Part shown: in pieces, positions 21,816-33,383 of the stretch
Position numbering within the stretch: position 1 is the first letter of the stretch
Layout of the letters: each line of letters starts with the position of its first letter
NCBI GenBank assembly: GCA_021324095.1
Contig: JAJPJT010000005.1
Coordinates: 56,826-120,825, forward strand
Source: Gammaproteobacteria bacterium
GTDB taxonomy: Bacteria > Pseudomonadota > Gammaproteobacteria > Xanthomonadales > Rhodanobacteraceae
DNA length: 64,000 nucleotides
Reading direction: 5' to 3'
Made by a program: the position numbers and the translations under genes
Notes under the pieces: model-generated
Database searches by the model: none
Told to the model about the DNA's origin: nothing
Seen by the model: the letters and a program-made list of their open reading frames with translations, nothing else

Positions 21816-23083
21816 CACTGCCCGGGCCATGCCGGCTACCCGCGACCCCGCAACCTTTGAGCGCCCCCCTGCGTGAAGCGGTGCGCGTCGCGCTCACCGA
21901 CACGCCCGTGGTCTGCCTGCTGGGTCCGCGTCAGGCGGGCAAAACTACCTTGGCGCGGCAATTCGAGCCGGAATACGGCTACGTCACCCTGGACGATCCC
22001 GCCACGCTGGCCTTCGCCCAAACCGACCTTGCCGGCTTCGTGGCGGCACTTCCGGATCCGGTCATCCTCGATGAAGTGCAACGCGCACCGGAATTGCTGC
22101 GCGCCATCAAATTGTCCGTGGACCGTGATCGGCGTCCCGGCCGCTTCCTGCTCACCGGTTCGGCCAACCTGTTGGAGTTGCCTCGTCTTGGCGACTCACT
22201 GGCCGGGCGCATGGAGATGGTGGACCTGCAGCCGCTCACCGCGGCCGAGCAAGCCCGCAAACCCGGCCGCTTTCTCAACGCATTGCTCGAAGGCAAGCTG
22301 AAGCCCGCACTGCCCTCGGCCGTGGAACCGGATGTGCAAGCGCTGGCTCGGTGTGTGGTGGCGGGCGGATTTCCCGAGGCGGTTCAGCGCACGCCTGAGC
22401 GCGCACGCGCCTGGCATCGCCAATACCTGCGCGCAATGCTGGAGCGCGACGTACGCGACGTGGCGCGCGTGCGCGATCCGCTCGAGATTTCGCGCCTGCT
22501 TGAACTCCTGGCCCTGCGCACGGCGCAACTGCTCAACGTCTCCACCCTGACCAACGAGCTCGATCTGCGCCGGGAAACGGTCGAACACTATTTTTCTGTC
22601 TGTGAACGATTGTTCCTGGTGCGGCGTCTCCCGGCGTGGCACACCAACCGCGCCACGCGCCTGATCAAGGCGCCCAAGGTGCACCTGGTGGACAGTGGAC
22701 TCGCCGCTACCTTGTCCGGCCTCGACACCGACGACGCTATCGCCCAGCGCGAGCGCTTTGGTCATCTGCTGGAGACCTTCGTGGTCCAGCAACTCATTGC
22801 GCAGGCCGGCTGGACCGCGCCGGAGCTGGAGTTCTCCCACTATCGCGACAAGGACCAGGTCGAAGTGGACCTGGTCATCAGCCGCGGTCGCGATGTCTGG
22901 GGCGTGGAGGTGAAAGCGGCCACCACCGTCACGACTTCCGATGGCGCGGGGCTGCGCCGCCTCGCCGAGCAATGCGGCGAATACTTCCGTGGCGGCGCGT
23001 TGCTGCATGCCGGCAACGCCACCGTCAAACTCGCTGTCGAGAACTGCCTTGCCGTGCCGCTGGCACGGCTGTGGGACATGTAA
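21806..23083 (+). CDS. AAA ATPase with DUF4143 domain
   Basis: P-loop ATPase of about 425 residues. Walker A GPRQAGKTTLARQF, Walker B PVILDEVQRAPELL, sensor FLLTGSANLLELP, then a DUF4143 domain (VVAGGFPEAVQRTPERAR...) with a C-terminal PD-(D/E)xK-like region (DQVEVDLVIS...WGVEVKAATT). The role of the family is unknown; it is frequent in accessory DNA. The frame as it stands only offers a TTG start at 21806. An ATG at 21829 gives MPATRDPATFERP in another frame, and loss of one C from the C6 tract near 21863-21870 would join it to LREAVRVALTDTP, so a one-base frameshift or sequence error is likely. The mod gene follows after 11 nt. Confidence 0.85.
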   Translation: MDATLPGPCRLPATPQPLSAPLREAVRVALTDTPVVCLLGPRQAGKTTLARQFEPEYGYVTLDDPATLAFAQTDLAGFVAALPDPVILDEVQRAPELLRAIKLSVDRDRRPGRFLLTGSANLLELPRLGDSLAGRMEMVDLQPLTAAEQARKPGRFLNALLEGKLKPALPSAVEPDVQALARCVVAGGFPEAVQRTPERARAWHRQYLRAMLERDVRDVARVRDPLEISRLLELLALRTAQLLNVSTLTNELDLRRETVEHYFSVCERLFLVRRLPAWHTNRATRLIKAPKVHLVDSGLAATLSGLDTDDAIAQRERFGHLLETFVVQQLIAQAGWTAPELEFSHYRDKDQVEVDLVISRGRDVWGVEVKAATTVTTSDGAGLRRLAEQCGEYFRGGALLHAGNATVKLAVENCLAVPLARLWDM

Positions 23084-23094
23084 GGGGAATCCTC

Positions 23095-24857
23095 GTGGAA
23101 AAGCTGAAGATGCACACACCTGATCTCGTGAACGCCAACATCGAGCGGATCGCCGAACTGTTTCCCACCTGCGTCACCGAAAGCCGGGACGAAGCGGGCA
23201 AGGTCACGCGCGCCGTGGACTTCGACCTGCTGCGGCAGGAACTGTCCGGCCGTATCGTCGAAGGTCCATACGAACGTTACCGGCTGGACTGGCCCGGCAA
23301 GCGCGAAGCGCTGCTCGCCGCCAATGCGCCCATTGCCAAGACGCTGCGTCCCTGCCGCGAAGAAAGCGTGGACTTCGACACCACGCAGAACCTGTTCATC
23401 GAGGGCGACAATCTTGATGCGTTGAAGCTGCTGCAGGAGACCTATCTCGGCAAGGTCAAGATGATCTACATAGATCCGCCGTACAACACGGGAGCGGATT
23501 TCATTTATGACGACGACTTTGTCGAGAGTACGGCTGACTACTTACAACGCTCGAATCAGGAAGGTGAGGAAGGCAAGCTGGTCAGTAATACAGATAGCAA
23601 CGGGCGCTTTCACTCAGACTGGCTATCAATGATGTATACGCGTTTGCGGCTTGCGAGAGACCTCATGGCGAACGATGGCGCCATATTCGTTAGCATTGAT
23701 TTCAACGAATTCAGCAACATGAAAAAATTGATGGACGATGTCTTTGGAGAGGAAAATTTCCAAAGACAAATCGTGTGGCGCATAGGTTGGCTTTCTGGAT
23801 ATAAGACGACAGCGCGAAACTTCATCAGAAATCACGACATCATATTATTCTATTCCCGGAATCACAATGATCTCGCATTTGTAAAAAAGTATATTGAGAA
23901 CAAGGATTTCAAAGAACTGGTCAAGAACGGACCAGAAATAACAGAAGTGCTGGAAGGATTCGGACTCGATAAGACACAACGCGACGATCTGCTGGATTTT
24001 GTAAATCACCGGAATCGTCCTGAGCGTTATCCTATTGAAGACACTTGGAACTGCAATGAATACGACGATTTGAACAGTATTGCAATTGTCTCGTTCTCGT
24101 CTGAAAAGATTTCGAAAATTCTTGGTATAGATCAAGAGTTCAAAGGCCAAAAGTCAATACAAATGCTCAAACGGCTGTTGGTTTCAGTAACACAGGCCGA
24201 CGATTTGGTCATGGACTTTTTTGCAGGCACCGGTTCTACCCCCATGCAGTTATGCAACTGAACGTAGAAGAAGCGGCCAGCCGGCGGTGCATTTCGGTGC
24301 AAATTCCAGAACCTTGCGAAAGCGATTCTGAGGCGTTTAAGGTGGGTTATAAGACAATCGCGGAGCTCGCCAAGGAGCGCATCCGCCGCGCCGGCAAGAA
24401 GATCAAACAGGACAACGCACGCAAAGACGGCATCGACAAACTCGACGTCGGTTTCCGGGTGCTGAAGATAGATACGTCCAACATGGCGGACGTGTACTAC
24501 CGCCCGGACGAGCTCGACCAGAAGGACCTCGCGGGCCATGTGGACAATGTGAAGCCGGACCGCACCGCAGAAGACCTGCTGTTCCAGGTGCTGCTGGACT
24601 GGGGCGTGGACTTGGGGCTCCCCATCGTGCGCGAGGCGATTGATGGCCGCGAGGTGTTTTTCGTGGATGACAATGCATTGGCCGCGTGCTTCGTGAAAGA
24701 CGGCAGCGTGGACGAGGGTTTCGTCAAGAAGCTGGCCATGCGGAAGCCGCTGCGGGTGGTGTTCCGCGACGCCGGCTTCGCCAGCGACAACGCGCGCATC
24801 AACGTCGAGCAGATTTTCAAGACCCTCTCGCCTGACACCGAAGTGCGGACGCTGTGA
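23095..24857 (+). pseudogene. mod: type III restriction-modification methyltransferase Mod, frameshifted
   Basis: Adenine-N6 methyltransferase subunit of a type III system, GTG start at 23095 with AAGGGGA upstream. The catalytic motif IYIDPPYNTG lies near residue 126 and the AdoMet motif MDFFAGTGST near 374 (beta-class order). Right after that the frame ends (TGA at 24259-24261). The next frame, from 24252 to 24857, continues with MQLNVEEAASRRCISVQIPE and IAELAKERIRRAGKKIK, the normal Mod C-terminus. One base is missing around 24238-24243: ACCCCCATG where ACCGCCCATG would read TAHAVMQL. The middle part, about 23500-24250, holding target recognition, is clearly AT-richer than the ends. If the shift is real, modification is lost unless translation slips; it may also be a sequencing error. 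Confidence 0.88.
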
Positions 24858-24867
24858 GGGCTAGAGC

Positions 24868-27800
24868 ATGAAACTTCGCTTCAAGGTTCAGGCCTTCCAG
24901 ACCGCGGCCGTGAACGCGGTGGCGGATTGTTTTGAGGGCCAACCCAAGCTTGACCCGGCGACGACCAGCTATCGGATCGATCCGGGCCGCGCACAGAAAG
25001 GCGTGACGGAGTCGCTGCTGGAGCAGGCCGGTTTCCGCAACGCCGATATTGCGCTGGACAACCGGCAACTGCTGGACAACATCCAGCGCGTCCAGCGCAT
25101 GCAAAGCCTCCATGTATCGCCGGCGCTGGTGACCAGCAAGCCGGCCGCGTTGAACCTTGACGTGGAAATGGAGACAGGCACCGGCAAGACCTACGTGTAC
25201 ATCAAGACGATGTTCGAGTTGCACCAGCGCTACGGCTGGAGCAAGTTCATCGTGGTGGTGCCGTCCATCGCCATCCGCGAAGGCGTGGCCAAGACCTTCC
25301 AGATTACTGCTGACCACTTCCTGGAAACCTATGGCAAGAAGGCCCGCTGGTTCATCTACAACTCCAAGAGCCTGCACGAACTGGAGAGCTTTTCATCGGA
25401 TGCCGGCATCAACGTGATGATCATCAACGTGCAGGCGTTCAATGCCACCAGCAAGGACGCGCGACGCATTGATATGGAGCTGGATGCCTTCCAGTCGCGC
25501 AAGCCGATTGATGTGATCGCCGCCAACCGGCCCATCCTGATCCTGGACGAGCCGCAGAAAATGGAAGGCGCAAAGACGCAGGAGAGCCTGAAGAAGTTCA
25601 AGGCGCTGTTTGCGCTGTACTACTCGGCCACGCACAAGACCCCGCACAACAAGGTGCACCGGCTGGACGCCCTGGACGCCTACAACCAGAAGCTGGTCAA
25701 ACGCATCGCGGTGCGCGGCATCACAGTGAGGGGCCAGACGGGCACAAACGGATATCTGTACCTGCAAGATGTGCGGGTGTATCGCGACAAGGCGCCCGAT
25801 GCTCGGATCGAGATCGAAGTGAGGCGCCAGCGCGAGGTGAAGCGCGAACTGCGTGTGCTGAGGAAGGGCGACAACCTATTCGAGCTGTCAGACGGACTCG
25901 ACCAGTACCGCGACGGCTATGTGGTCGCCGACATTGATGCCCGCGACAACACGGTACATTTCGTCAATGGTGTGGTGCTTGTCGCTGGCGAGGCGGTGGG
26001 CGACGTGAACGAGGATGTGCTGCGCCGCATCCAGATCCGCGAGACCATTCATGCCCACCTGGAGCGCGAGCGCCAACTGTTCGGGCAGGGCATCAAGGTA
26101 CTGAGCCTGTTTTTCATAGACGAAGTGGCCAAGTACCGCGACTACTCGCGGGAAGACACCAAGGGTGAGTACGCGCGGATCTTCGAGGAAGAATACAAAA
26201 CGACCCTTAACGAAGTTCTTGAGTTGGAACTCGAGGCTGGCGCCGCGGCGTACCACAAGTACCTGAAAGGCATTGCGCCGGAAGCCACCCATCAGGGTTA
26301 CTTTTCCATTGACCGAAAGACCAGCCGGCTGGTTGATCCTTCCATCATTGGTCGCGGTGACGAAAAGGGGCAGTCCGATGACGCGGACGCCTACGACCTG
26401 ATCCTCAAGGACAAGGAGCGCCTGCTGTCGCTGACCGAGCCGGTGCGGTTCATTTTCTCGCATTCGGCCCTGCGCGAAGGTTGGGACAACCCCAACGTCT
26501 TCCAGATCTGCACCCTGAAGCACAGCGACAACACGGTCTCGCGCCGCCAGGAGGTCGGACGTGGTCTGCGCCTGTGCGTGGATCAACGTGGCGATCGGAT
26601 GGATGCCCCGGCCACGGTTCACGGGATCAACGTGCTGACGGTGGTTGCCAACGAAAGCTACAAGGATTTTGTGGCAGGTCTGCAAAAGGACATCAGTGAA
26701 TCGCTGTCGGATCGCCCGAGGGTGGCCAATGAGGCGTACTTCGCCGGCAAGGTGTTGCAGACCTCGACGGGCGCCGTAACCGTGACGGCACCGATGGCCA
26801 AGCAGATCTATCGTTACCTGGTCAAACACGACTACACGGACGACCGCGATCAGATCACGGCCGCCTACCATGACGCCAGGGAAGCAGGCACGCTTGCGAA
26901 TCTGCCTGATGATCTCAAGCCGCATGCCGATGAAGTATTCAAGCTCATAGACAGCATCTTCAGCGATGCCCAGATTCCGAAGCCCACCGATGATCGTGCC
27001 GGCCCGATCAACAAGCTCAACGCCAATTTCCAAAGAAAGGAATTTCAGGAACTGTGGCGCCGTATCAATCACAAGGCCGCTTACACCGTCCATTTCCACA
27101 GCGACGAACTGATCAAGAAGTGCATTGCGGCGCTGAACAAGGAATTGAAGGTGCAGCCGCTTCAGTACACCGTCGTGAGAGGTGTGCAGCGGGACCAGAT
27201 TGGCGCAGATGAACTGAAACGAGGAGACGGGTTCGGCGTTGAGGAAACGCGCACCGACAAACATCGGGCTTCGGTGCACTCGGCCGTGCCTTACGACGTG
27301 ATTGGAAAGCTGGCCGAAGCCACGGTACTGACGCGCGCGACTGTAGCGACCATCCTGACTGGTCTGGAGAAGCCCGTGTTTGCTCAGTTCAAGGCGAACC
27401 CGGAGAGCTTTCTGACTGAAGCGAGTCGCCTGATCCGTGAGCAAAAGGCGACAGCAGTGGTAGAGCACCTGTCGTACAGCTTGCTCGATGATGGTTGGCA
27501 AACCGACATCTTTACCGTGGCGCAGTCACGCGTCGACTTCGCGCGGGCTGTGGGCAGGAAGAAGGCCGACGGCTCGCTGGGCCCGCTCGCCAAGCACATT
27601 TACGACTATGTGCTGGTGGACTCCAATTCCAGTATCGAGCGCAAGTTCACGGAGGATTTGGATACCAGCGCCGAGGTCGTGGTGTACGCCAAGCTGCCGC
27701 GCGGTTTCGCGATTCCCACGCCTGTCGGGGACTATAACCCGGACTGGGCGATTGCCTTCAAGGAAGGCAGCGTCAAGCACATCTACTTCGTGGCGGAAAC

Positions 27801-27960
27801 CAAGGGCAGCATGTCCAGCATGGAACTGCGCGAAATAGAGAAGTCCAAAATCGAATGCGCCCGTAAGCTTTTTGCCGACCTCAACAAGCGCTTCGCGCCC
27901 GACCACGTCACCTACGAAGTTGTAGACAGCTTCGAAAAGTTGCGCGAGCTCGTTGCCTGA
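24868..27960 (+). CDS. res: type III restriction endonuclease subunit Res
   Basis: Helicase-nuclease subunit of 1030 residues, starting 10 nt after mod. The SF2 helicase P-loop is [14 protein letters not shown] near residue 102. The DEAD-like box is [10 protein letters not shown], the motif III-like [10 protein letters not shown], and motif VI region [17 protein letters not shown]-(D/E)xK nuclease lies at the C-terminus: YNPDWAIAF near 958 and AETKGSMSS near 977. It needs Mod for cleavage at two sites in opposite orientation. Res is intact while Mod is broken, which in a type III system makes restriction inactive rather than toxic. Confidence 0.95.
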   Translation: MKLRFKVQAFQTAAVNAVADCFEGQPKLDPATTSYRIDPGRAQKGVTESLLEQAGFRNADIALDNRQLLDNIQRVQRMQSLHVSPALVTSKPAALNLDVEMETGTGKTYVYIKTMFELHQRYGWSKFIVVVPSIAIREGVAKTFQITADHFLETYGKKARWFIYNSKSLHELESFSSDAGINVMIINVQAFNATSKDARRIDMELDAFQSRKPIDVIAANRPILILDEPQKMEGAKTQESLKKFKALFALYYSATHKTPHNKVHRLDALDAYNQKLVKRIAVRGITVRGQTGTNGYLYLQDVRVYRDKAPDARIEIEVRRQREVKRELRVLRKGDNLFELSDGLDQYRDGYVVADIDARDNTVHFVNGVVLVAGEAVGDVNEDVLRRIQIRETIHAHLERERQLFGQGIKVLSLFFIDEVAKYRDYSREDTKGEYARIFEEEYKTTLNEVLELELEAGAAAYHKYLKGIAPEATHQGYFSIDRKTSRLVDPSIIGRGDEKGQSDDADAYDLILKDKERLLSLTEPVRFIFSHSALREGWDNPNVFQICTLKHSDNTVSRRQEVGRGLRLCVDQRGDRMDAPATVHGINVLTVVANESYKDFVAGLQKDISESLSDRPRVANEAYFAGKVLQTSTGAVTVTAPMAKQIYRYLVKHDYTDDRDQITAAYHDAREAGTLANLPDDLKPHADEVFKLIDSIFSDAQIPKPTDDRAGPINKLNANFQRKEFQELWRRINHKAAYTVHFHSDELIKKCIAALNKELKVQPLQYTVVRGVQRDQIGADELKRGDGFGVEETRTDKHRASVHSAVPYDVIGKLAEATVLTRATVATILTGLEKPVFAQFKANPESFLTEASRLIREQKATAVVEHLSYSLLDDGWQTDIFTVAQSRVDFARAVGRKKADGSLGPLAKHIYDYVLVDSNSSIERKFTEDLDTSAEVVVYAKLPRGFAIPTPVGDYNPDWAIAFKEGSVKHIYFVAETKGSMSSMELREIEKSKIECARKLFADLNKRFAPDHVTYEVVDSFEKLRELVA

Positions 27961-28004
27961 CGGTTGCAAAACCTCCAAATGGCTCCCGCCTAGCTAGGAA
28001 AGGA

Positions 28005-28030
28005 GGGGCGCGTGACAGCGCTCGCGCCCC
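28005..28030. terminator. GC-rich hairpin after res
   Basis: GGGGCGCG (28005-28012) pairs with CGCGCCCC (28023-28030) around a 10-nt loop. It follows the res stop and stands between two genes reading towards it. There is no T-run, so termination would be weak or rho-assisted. Confidence 0.4.
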
Positions 28031-28042
28031 CCTCACGTGTGG

Positions 28043-28234
28043 TTAGCGCAGCATCTGCCACGCCAGGTTTTCATCCTTAATACCCGCAAGGCCCTCGGCG
28101 AGATGTCCTCTCGCTTCCTCCAACGATTTCACGTCGGCGCAAAGGTCGTCCGTCCCGAGGGCGCTGACATCCAGCCAGGCGTGCAGCCTCATCAGGCATT
28201 CCAAGTGCTTAAACCCTCGCGCACCCTGACGCAT
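28043..28234 (-). CDS. possible short protein, unknown
   Basis: A 63-residue reading frame from ATG 28234, ending KSLEEARGHLAEGLAGIKDE-type helical sequence and NLAWQMLR. The C-terminal part has protein-like composition (alternating charged and Leu/Ala), whereas the N-terminus is not convincing. No family recognised; it may be the surviving 3' end of a larger gene. It reads towards res and shares the hairpin at 28005-28030. Confidence 0.3.
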   Translation of the reverse strand: MRQGARGFKHLECLMRLHAWLDVSALGTDDLCADVKSLEEARGHLAEGLAGIKDENLAWQMLR

Positions 28235-28272
28235 CCAAGGTCCGATACTGATACTGACCTCGGGCGCGCACC

Positions 28273-29358
28273 ATGAGATCAACCTTCGCGTTATCGGCCT
28301 TCGCGCTCTCCGCCGGCAGTGGCGCTGCAGGTTTGGCTCGAGCGTGCTTCGGCCGAATCGCCCTTGCATTGCGGCGCGTCGAAATGACGGCAGGCATGAT
28401 CGCCTTGGGCGCGATGGTCATGGGACCGCCGCCCGTGCGTGCTCAAGCACGATGCGAGGTGCACAATCTCATGCCGCAATTTCGCAGGTTCTTGTCGGCA
28501 GAGACCAGAGTGTCCGCCGTCCAGCGTCGCGCCCTGTTCGAAAGCACGCTTGTCGCGTCCGATCCGCAGTTGTACGACCCGGAAGTACTGCGTGACGGTG
28601 AGCCGCTCAATCAGGCCGTCGATGCATTCCTGCACGACGTGCCCGCCGACGTGCCTCGGATCCATGCGGTGAGTCGGACGCTCAGCGCCGACTTCGGCCG
28701 GACCATACAACGCTTCGAAGCGCAATTCCCAAATTTCACCTGCAGCGACCCGATCTACTTCTATCCAGCTCTTTATGCGTTCGACGGAGCTGTTCGGCAG
28801 GTCGGCGGGCGGACTGCGCTGCTCTTCGGCGTCGATGCGATTGCGGAGCTCTACAGTCCGGCGACGTTGCCTGTCCTGTTCGATCATGAGCTGCTGCATC
28901 GTTACAACGCGCAGGTAACGGGCATCGACGGTGCCGCGCCCGGCCAGCCTCTTTATTTGAATCTGTGGTCGGAAGGCCTCGCCGTGTACGTCAGCCAGGT
29001 GATGAATCCGACCGTACCGATTGCGACGGCTCTCGGCCGTCCAACGGACCTCATCGCGAGGGCCTCTCCGATGCGCGCCGAATTGGCTCGTGCGTTCCTT
29101 CGCCAGTTCAATTCAACGGACTTCGACGCTTATGCACGGTACTTTGAAGGTGGAAGACAAACCGGGCGCTTCCCGCAGCGCAGCGGCTACTACCTTGGCT
29201 ATCTTGTCGTATCCGAAATCGCATCACAAAGGCGCTACTCCTTGGTTCAACTTGCCGCATTGCATGGTGATCCGCTGCAAGATCTGGTGCGGCGGGAACT
29301 GCTCCGGATCGCGTCGTCCGATAATCGACAAGACCGCGACCCGAGGAGCGTCCCGTGA
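28273..29358 (+). CDS. putative exported zinc metallopeptidase (HELLH)
   Basis: 361 residues as called. A gluzincin-like motif HELLH is seen at residues 205-209 (LFDHELLHRYN), with a candidate third ligand Glu in LWSEGLAVYVSQV about 30 residues on. This resembles DUF2268-type predicted Zn proteases. An internal ATG at 28384 (MTAGMIALGAMVMG, then PVRAQA) gives a clean signal peptide and may be the true start, making it periplasmic or secreted. No strong ribosome-binding site is seen at either start. It lies at the edge of the restriction island and is not part of the leu operon. The substrate is unknown. Confidence 0.6.
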   Translation: MRSTFALSAFALSAGSGAAGLARACFGRIALALRRVEMTAGMIALGAMVMGPPPVRAQARCEVHNLMPQFRRFLSAETRVSAVQRRALFESTLVASDPQLYDPEVLRDGEPLNQAVDAFLHDVPADVPRIHAVSRTLSADFGRTIQRFEAQFPNFTCSDPIYFYPALYAFDGAVRQVGGRTALLFGVDAIAELYSPATLPVLFDHELLHRYNAQVTGIDGAAPGQPLYLNLWSEGLAVYVSQVMNPTVPIATALGRPTDLIARASPMRAELARAFLRQFNSTDFDAYARYFEGGRQTGRFPQRSGYYLGYLVVSEIASQRRYSLVQLAALHGDPLQDLVRRELLRIASSDNRQDRDPRSVP

Positions 29359-29493
29359 CGATCCCGCGACCAGCACCACCGGATCGAGGGTCGTGCCGCG
29401 CAAGCCTACAAGAGTGATCCTGCATTTCATATGCGAAATCATCATATGTGCCATCGCTTGACTTGAGTTCCGGTTTCGGGATAGCGTTCGCCC

Positions 29494-29646
29494 ATGCCGC
29501 AGCGCAGCAACAACTATCAGCCTCATGAAGCGACTCATCTCGCGACGGACTGCGGGCTGCTGCAACTTCGCGGCGCGCTCCTTGTTGCCCTGGTCTTTTT
29601 TAGCCTTCCCCTCGTACTCCTCCTTACCAACGGAGGTGCGGGCTGA
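29494..29646 (+). CDS. leucine-rich leader peptide of the leu operon
   Basis: A 50-residue frame with 12 leucines, bunched at the end: ALLVALVFFSLPLVLLLTN. The Leu codons in the final run are CTT and CTC, against the CTG preference of the neighbouring genes, as in control codons. The stop (TGA, 29644-29646) lies 45 nt before a terminator hairpin and 112 nt before leuA. Starvation for Leu would stall a ribosome on residues 38-44 and leave the segment 29635-29642 free to pair. The exact start is uncertain because a ribosome-binding site is poor; a TTGACT at 29458 with a weak -10 near 29481 would place the 5' end close to the ATG. Confidence 0.65.
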   Translation: MPQRSNNYQPHEATHLATDCGLLQLRGALLVALVFFSLPLVLLLTNGGAG

Positions 29647-29723
29647 GGGCGTGTCCAGGTAGCTAGCAGACGAACCTGAAAATACCCAAAGAACCCCGCA
29701 CCAGAGATGACGCGGGGTTTTTT
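29635..29723 (+). promoter_or_regulatory. leu operon attenuator (antiterminator plus terminator)
   Basis: Terminator: AACCCCGC (29692-29699) pairs with GCGGGGTT (29712-29719), followed by TTTT. Antiterminator: GGTGCGGG (29635-29642), the last codons of the leader peptide, is perfectly complementary to CCCGCACC (29695-29702), which is the 5' arm and loop of the terminator. The two pairings exclude each other, the standard arrangement of amino-acid attenuators. Confidence 0.85.
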
Positions 29724-29758
29724 GTTGCCCGAATGCCTGTTCCACAACGGAGCCGCCG

Positions 29759-31383
<1,625 letters not shown>

Positions 31384-31387
<4 letters not shown>

Positions 31388-32805
31388 CCGCGGTACGCAC
31401 CCTGTTCGAAAAAATCTGGGACGCGCACCTCGTCGCGCCCGAAACCCCCGACACGCCGGCGATCCTGTACGTCGACCTGCATCTGGTGCACGAGGTCACG
31501 TCTCCGCAAGCCTTCGACGAATTGCGCGCACACGGCCTGAAAGTGCGCCGCCCGGATCGCACGCTCGCGACGCTGGACCATTCCACGCCCACTTTGCCCA
31601 TGAATGCCGACGGTGAACGCCCCTATGCCACACCGCAAGCGCACGCGCAGGTTTCGAAGCTGGAAGCCAACTGCCGCGAATTCGGCGTCGAGCTGCACGG
31701 CTGGGACAGCGCCGACCGCGGCATCGTGCACGTGATCGGACCCGAGCTCGGCGCAACTCAGCCGGGCATGACGATCGTGTGCGGCGACAGCCATACCTCC
31801 ACGCATGGCGCGTTCGGTGCGCTTGCGTTCGGCATCGGTACCACCGAAGTCGGGCACGTGCTGGCGTCGCAATGCCTGCTGCAGCGCAAGCCGAAAACGC
31901 TTGCGGTGCACGTGGACGGCCGGCTGCCGCAAGGCGTGGGCGCGAAGGATTTGATCCTGCACGTCATCGGCACGATCGGCGTCAATGGCGGCACCGGCCA
32001 CGTGATCGAATACCGCGGCTGCGCGATCGAGGCGCTATCGATGGAAGAACGCATGACCGTATGCAACATGTCGATCGAGGCCGGCGCGCGCGCAGGATTG
32101 ATCGCCCCGGACGACACCACCTTCGCGTGGCTCGAGGGCCGCCCGCACGCACCGCAGGGCGAAGCGTGGGAGCGCGCGGTCGCCCACTGGCGCACGCTGA
32201 AGACCGACGACGGCGCGCGTTATGACCGCGAGGTGCGCATCGACGCGAGCCAAGTGCAGCCCACGGTCACGTACGGCACCCATCCCGGTTCTGCGATCGC
32301 GCTGGATGCGCCGGTACCGATCGCACGCAACGCGGTCGAGCAACGCGCGCTGGATTACATGCAGGGTCGCGTCGGCCAGCCCATGGCAGGCACCAAGGTG
32401 GACATGGTGTTCGTCGGCAGTTGTACCAACGGACGCCTGCCTGACCTGCGTGAAGCCGCTCGCATCCTGCGCGGCCGGCGCGTCGCGAAGCACGTGCGGA
32501 TGCTGGTGGTGCCGGGCTCGGAAACCGTGCGCCGCGATGCCGAAGCCGAAGGCCTGCACGAGGTGTTCCGCGCCGCCGGCGCGGAATGGCGGCTGCCAGG
32601 CTGTTCGATGTGCATCGCGATGAACGGCGACCTGGCCGCGCCGGGACAACTCGTCGTATCCACGTCCAATCGCAACTTCGAAGGGCGGCAAGGCAAGGGT
32701 GCACGCACCGTGCTGGCGAGTCCCGCCACTGCCGCCGCCTCCGCCGTTGCGGGCCACATTGCCGACCCGCGTGAATACCGCATTCAAGAGGAGCAGGCCG
32801 CATGA
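31384..32805 (+). CDS. leuC: 3-isopropylmalate dehydratase large subunit
   Basis: LeuC, 473 residues, aconitase-type 4Fe-4S enzyme that isomerises 2- to 3-isopropylmalate with LeuD. Motifs are [33 protein letters not shown] (first cluster Cys) and [12 protein letters not shown] (other two). The ATG at 31384 overlaps the leuA stop; longer frames inside leuA are spurious. The stop overlaps the leuD start. Confidence 0.97.
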
Positions 32806-33383
32806 AACCTGTCACCCGCATCCATTCCCGCACTGCCGTGCTGGCGGACGAGAACATCGACACCGACCGCATCATTCCCGCGCGCTTCCTCACCACCACC
32901 ACGTGCGAAGGCTTGGGCAGGCACTGCTTCAACGACTGGCGCTACTTGCCCGATGGCAGCAACAATCCCGCGTTCCCCTTGAACCATTCGGAGGGGAAGG
33001 ACTGCGCGATCCTCGTCGCTGGGCGCAATTTTGGTTGTGGTTCTTCTCGCGAGCACGCGCCGTGGGCGCTGCTCGACTACGGCATTCGCGCAGTGCTCAG
33101 CAGCGAGATCGCGGACATCTTCCGCAACAACGCACTGAAGAACGGGCTCGTCGCCATCGTCATCGGCGCGAACGAACACCGCTGGCTGCTCGACAACCCT
33201 GGCATCGATCTTTCCATCGACGTGCGCGAACAGGCCATCACCCTGCCGGGCGGCAACGTCTTGCATTTCGAACTCGAACCGTTTGCGCGTCATTGCCTGC
33301 TCGAAGGCGTGGACCAGATGGGGTTCCTGCTGCAGCACGCGGACGCGATCGGCGCGTTCGAGCAGCAACGGGAGGCCGCATGA
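32802..33383 (+). CDS. leuD: 3-isopropylmalate dehydratase small subunit
   Basis: LeuD, 193 residues, partner of LeuC. The swivel-domain signature is complete: [16 protein letters not shown] near the start, then [20 protein letters not shown]. It overlaps leuC and leuB by 4 nt each, which keeps the subunits in register. Confidence 0.97.
   Translation: MKPVTRIHSRTAVLADENIDTDRIIPARFLTTTTCEGLGRHCFNDWRYLPDGSNNPAFPLNHSEGKDCAILVAGRNFGCGSSREHAPWALLDYGIRAVLSSEIADIFRNNALKNGLVAIVIGANEHRWLLDNPGIDLSIDVREQAITLPGGNVLHFELEPFARHCLLEGVDQMGFLLQHADAIGAFEQQREAA

Noticed and set aside
23095..24857. Phase-variable mod (phasevarion) driven by simple repeats
   Set aside because: Only a C5 run is present at the break, no long repeat tract; a plain deletion or sequence error is simpler.
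25888..27501. 537-codon minus-strand frame inside res
   Set aside because: Antisense to the Res subunit, whose helicase and nuclease motifs are clear.
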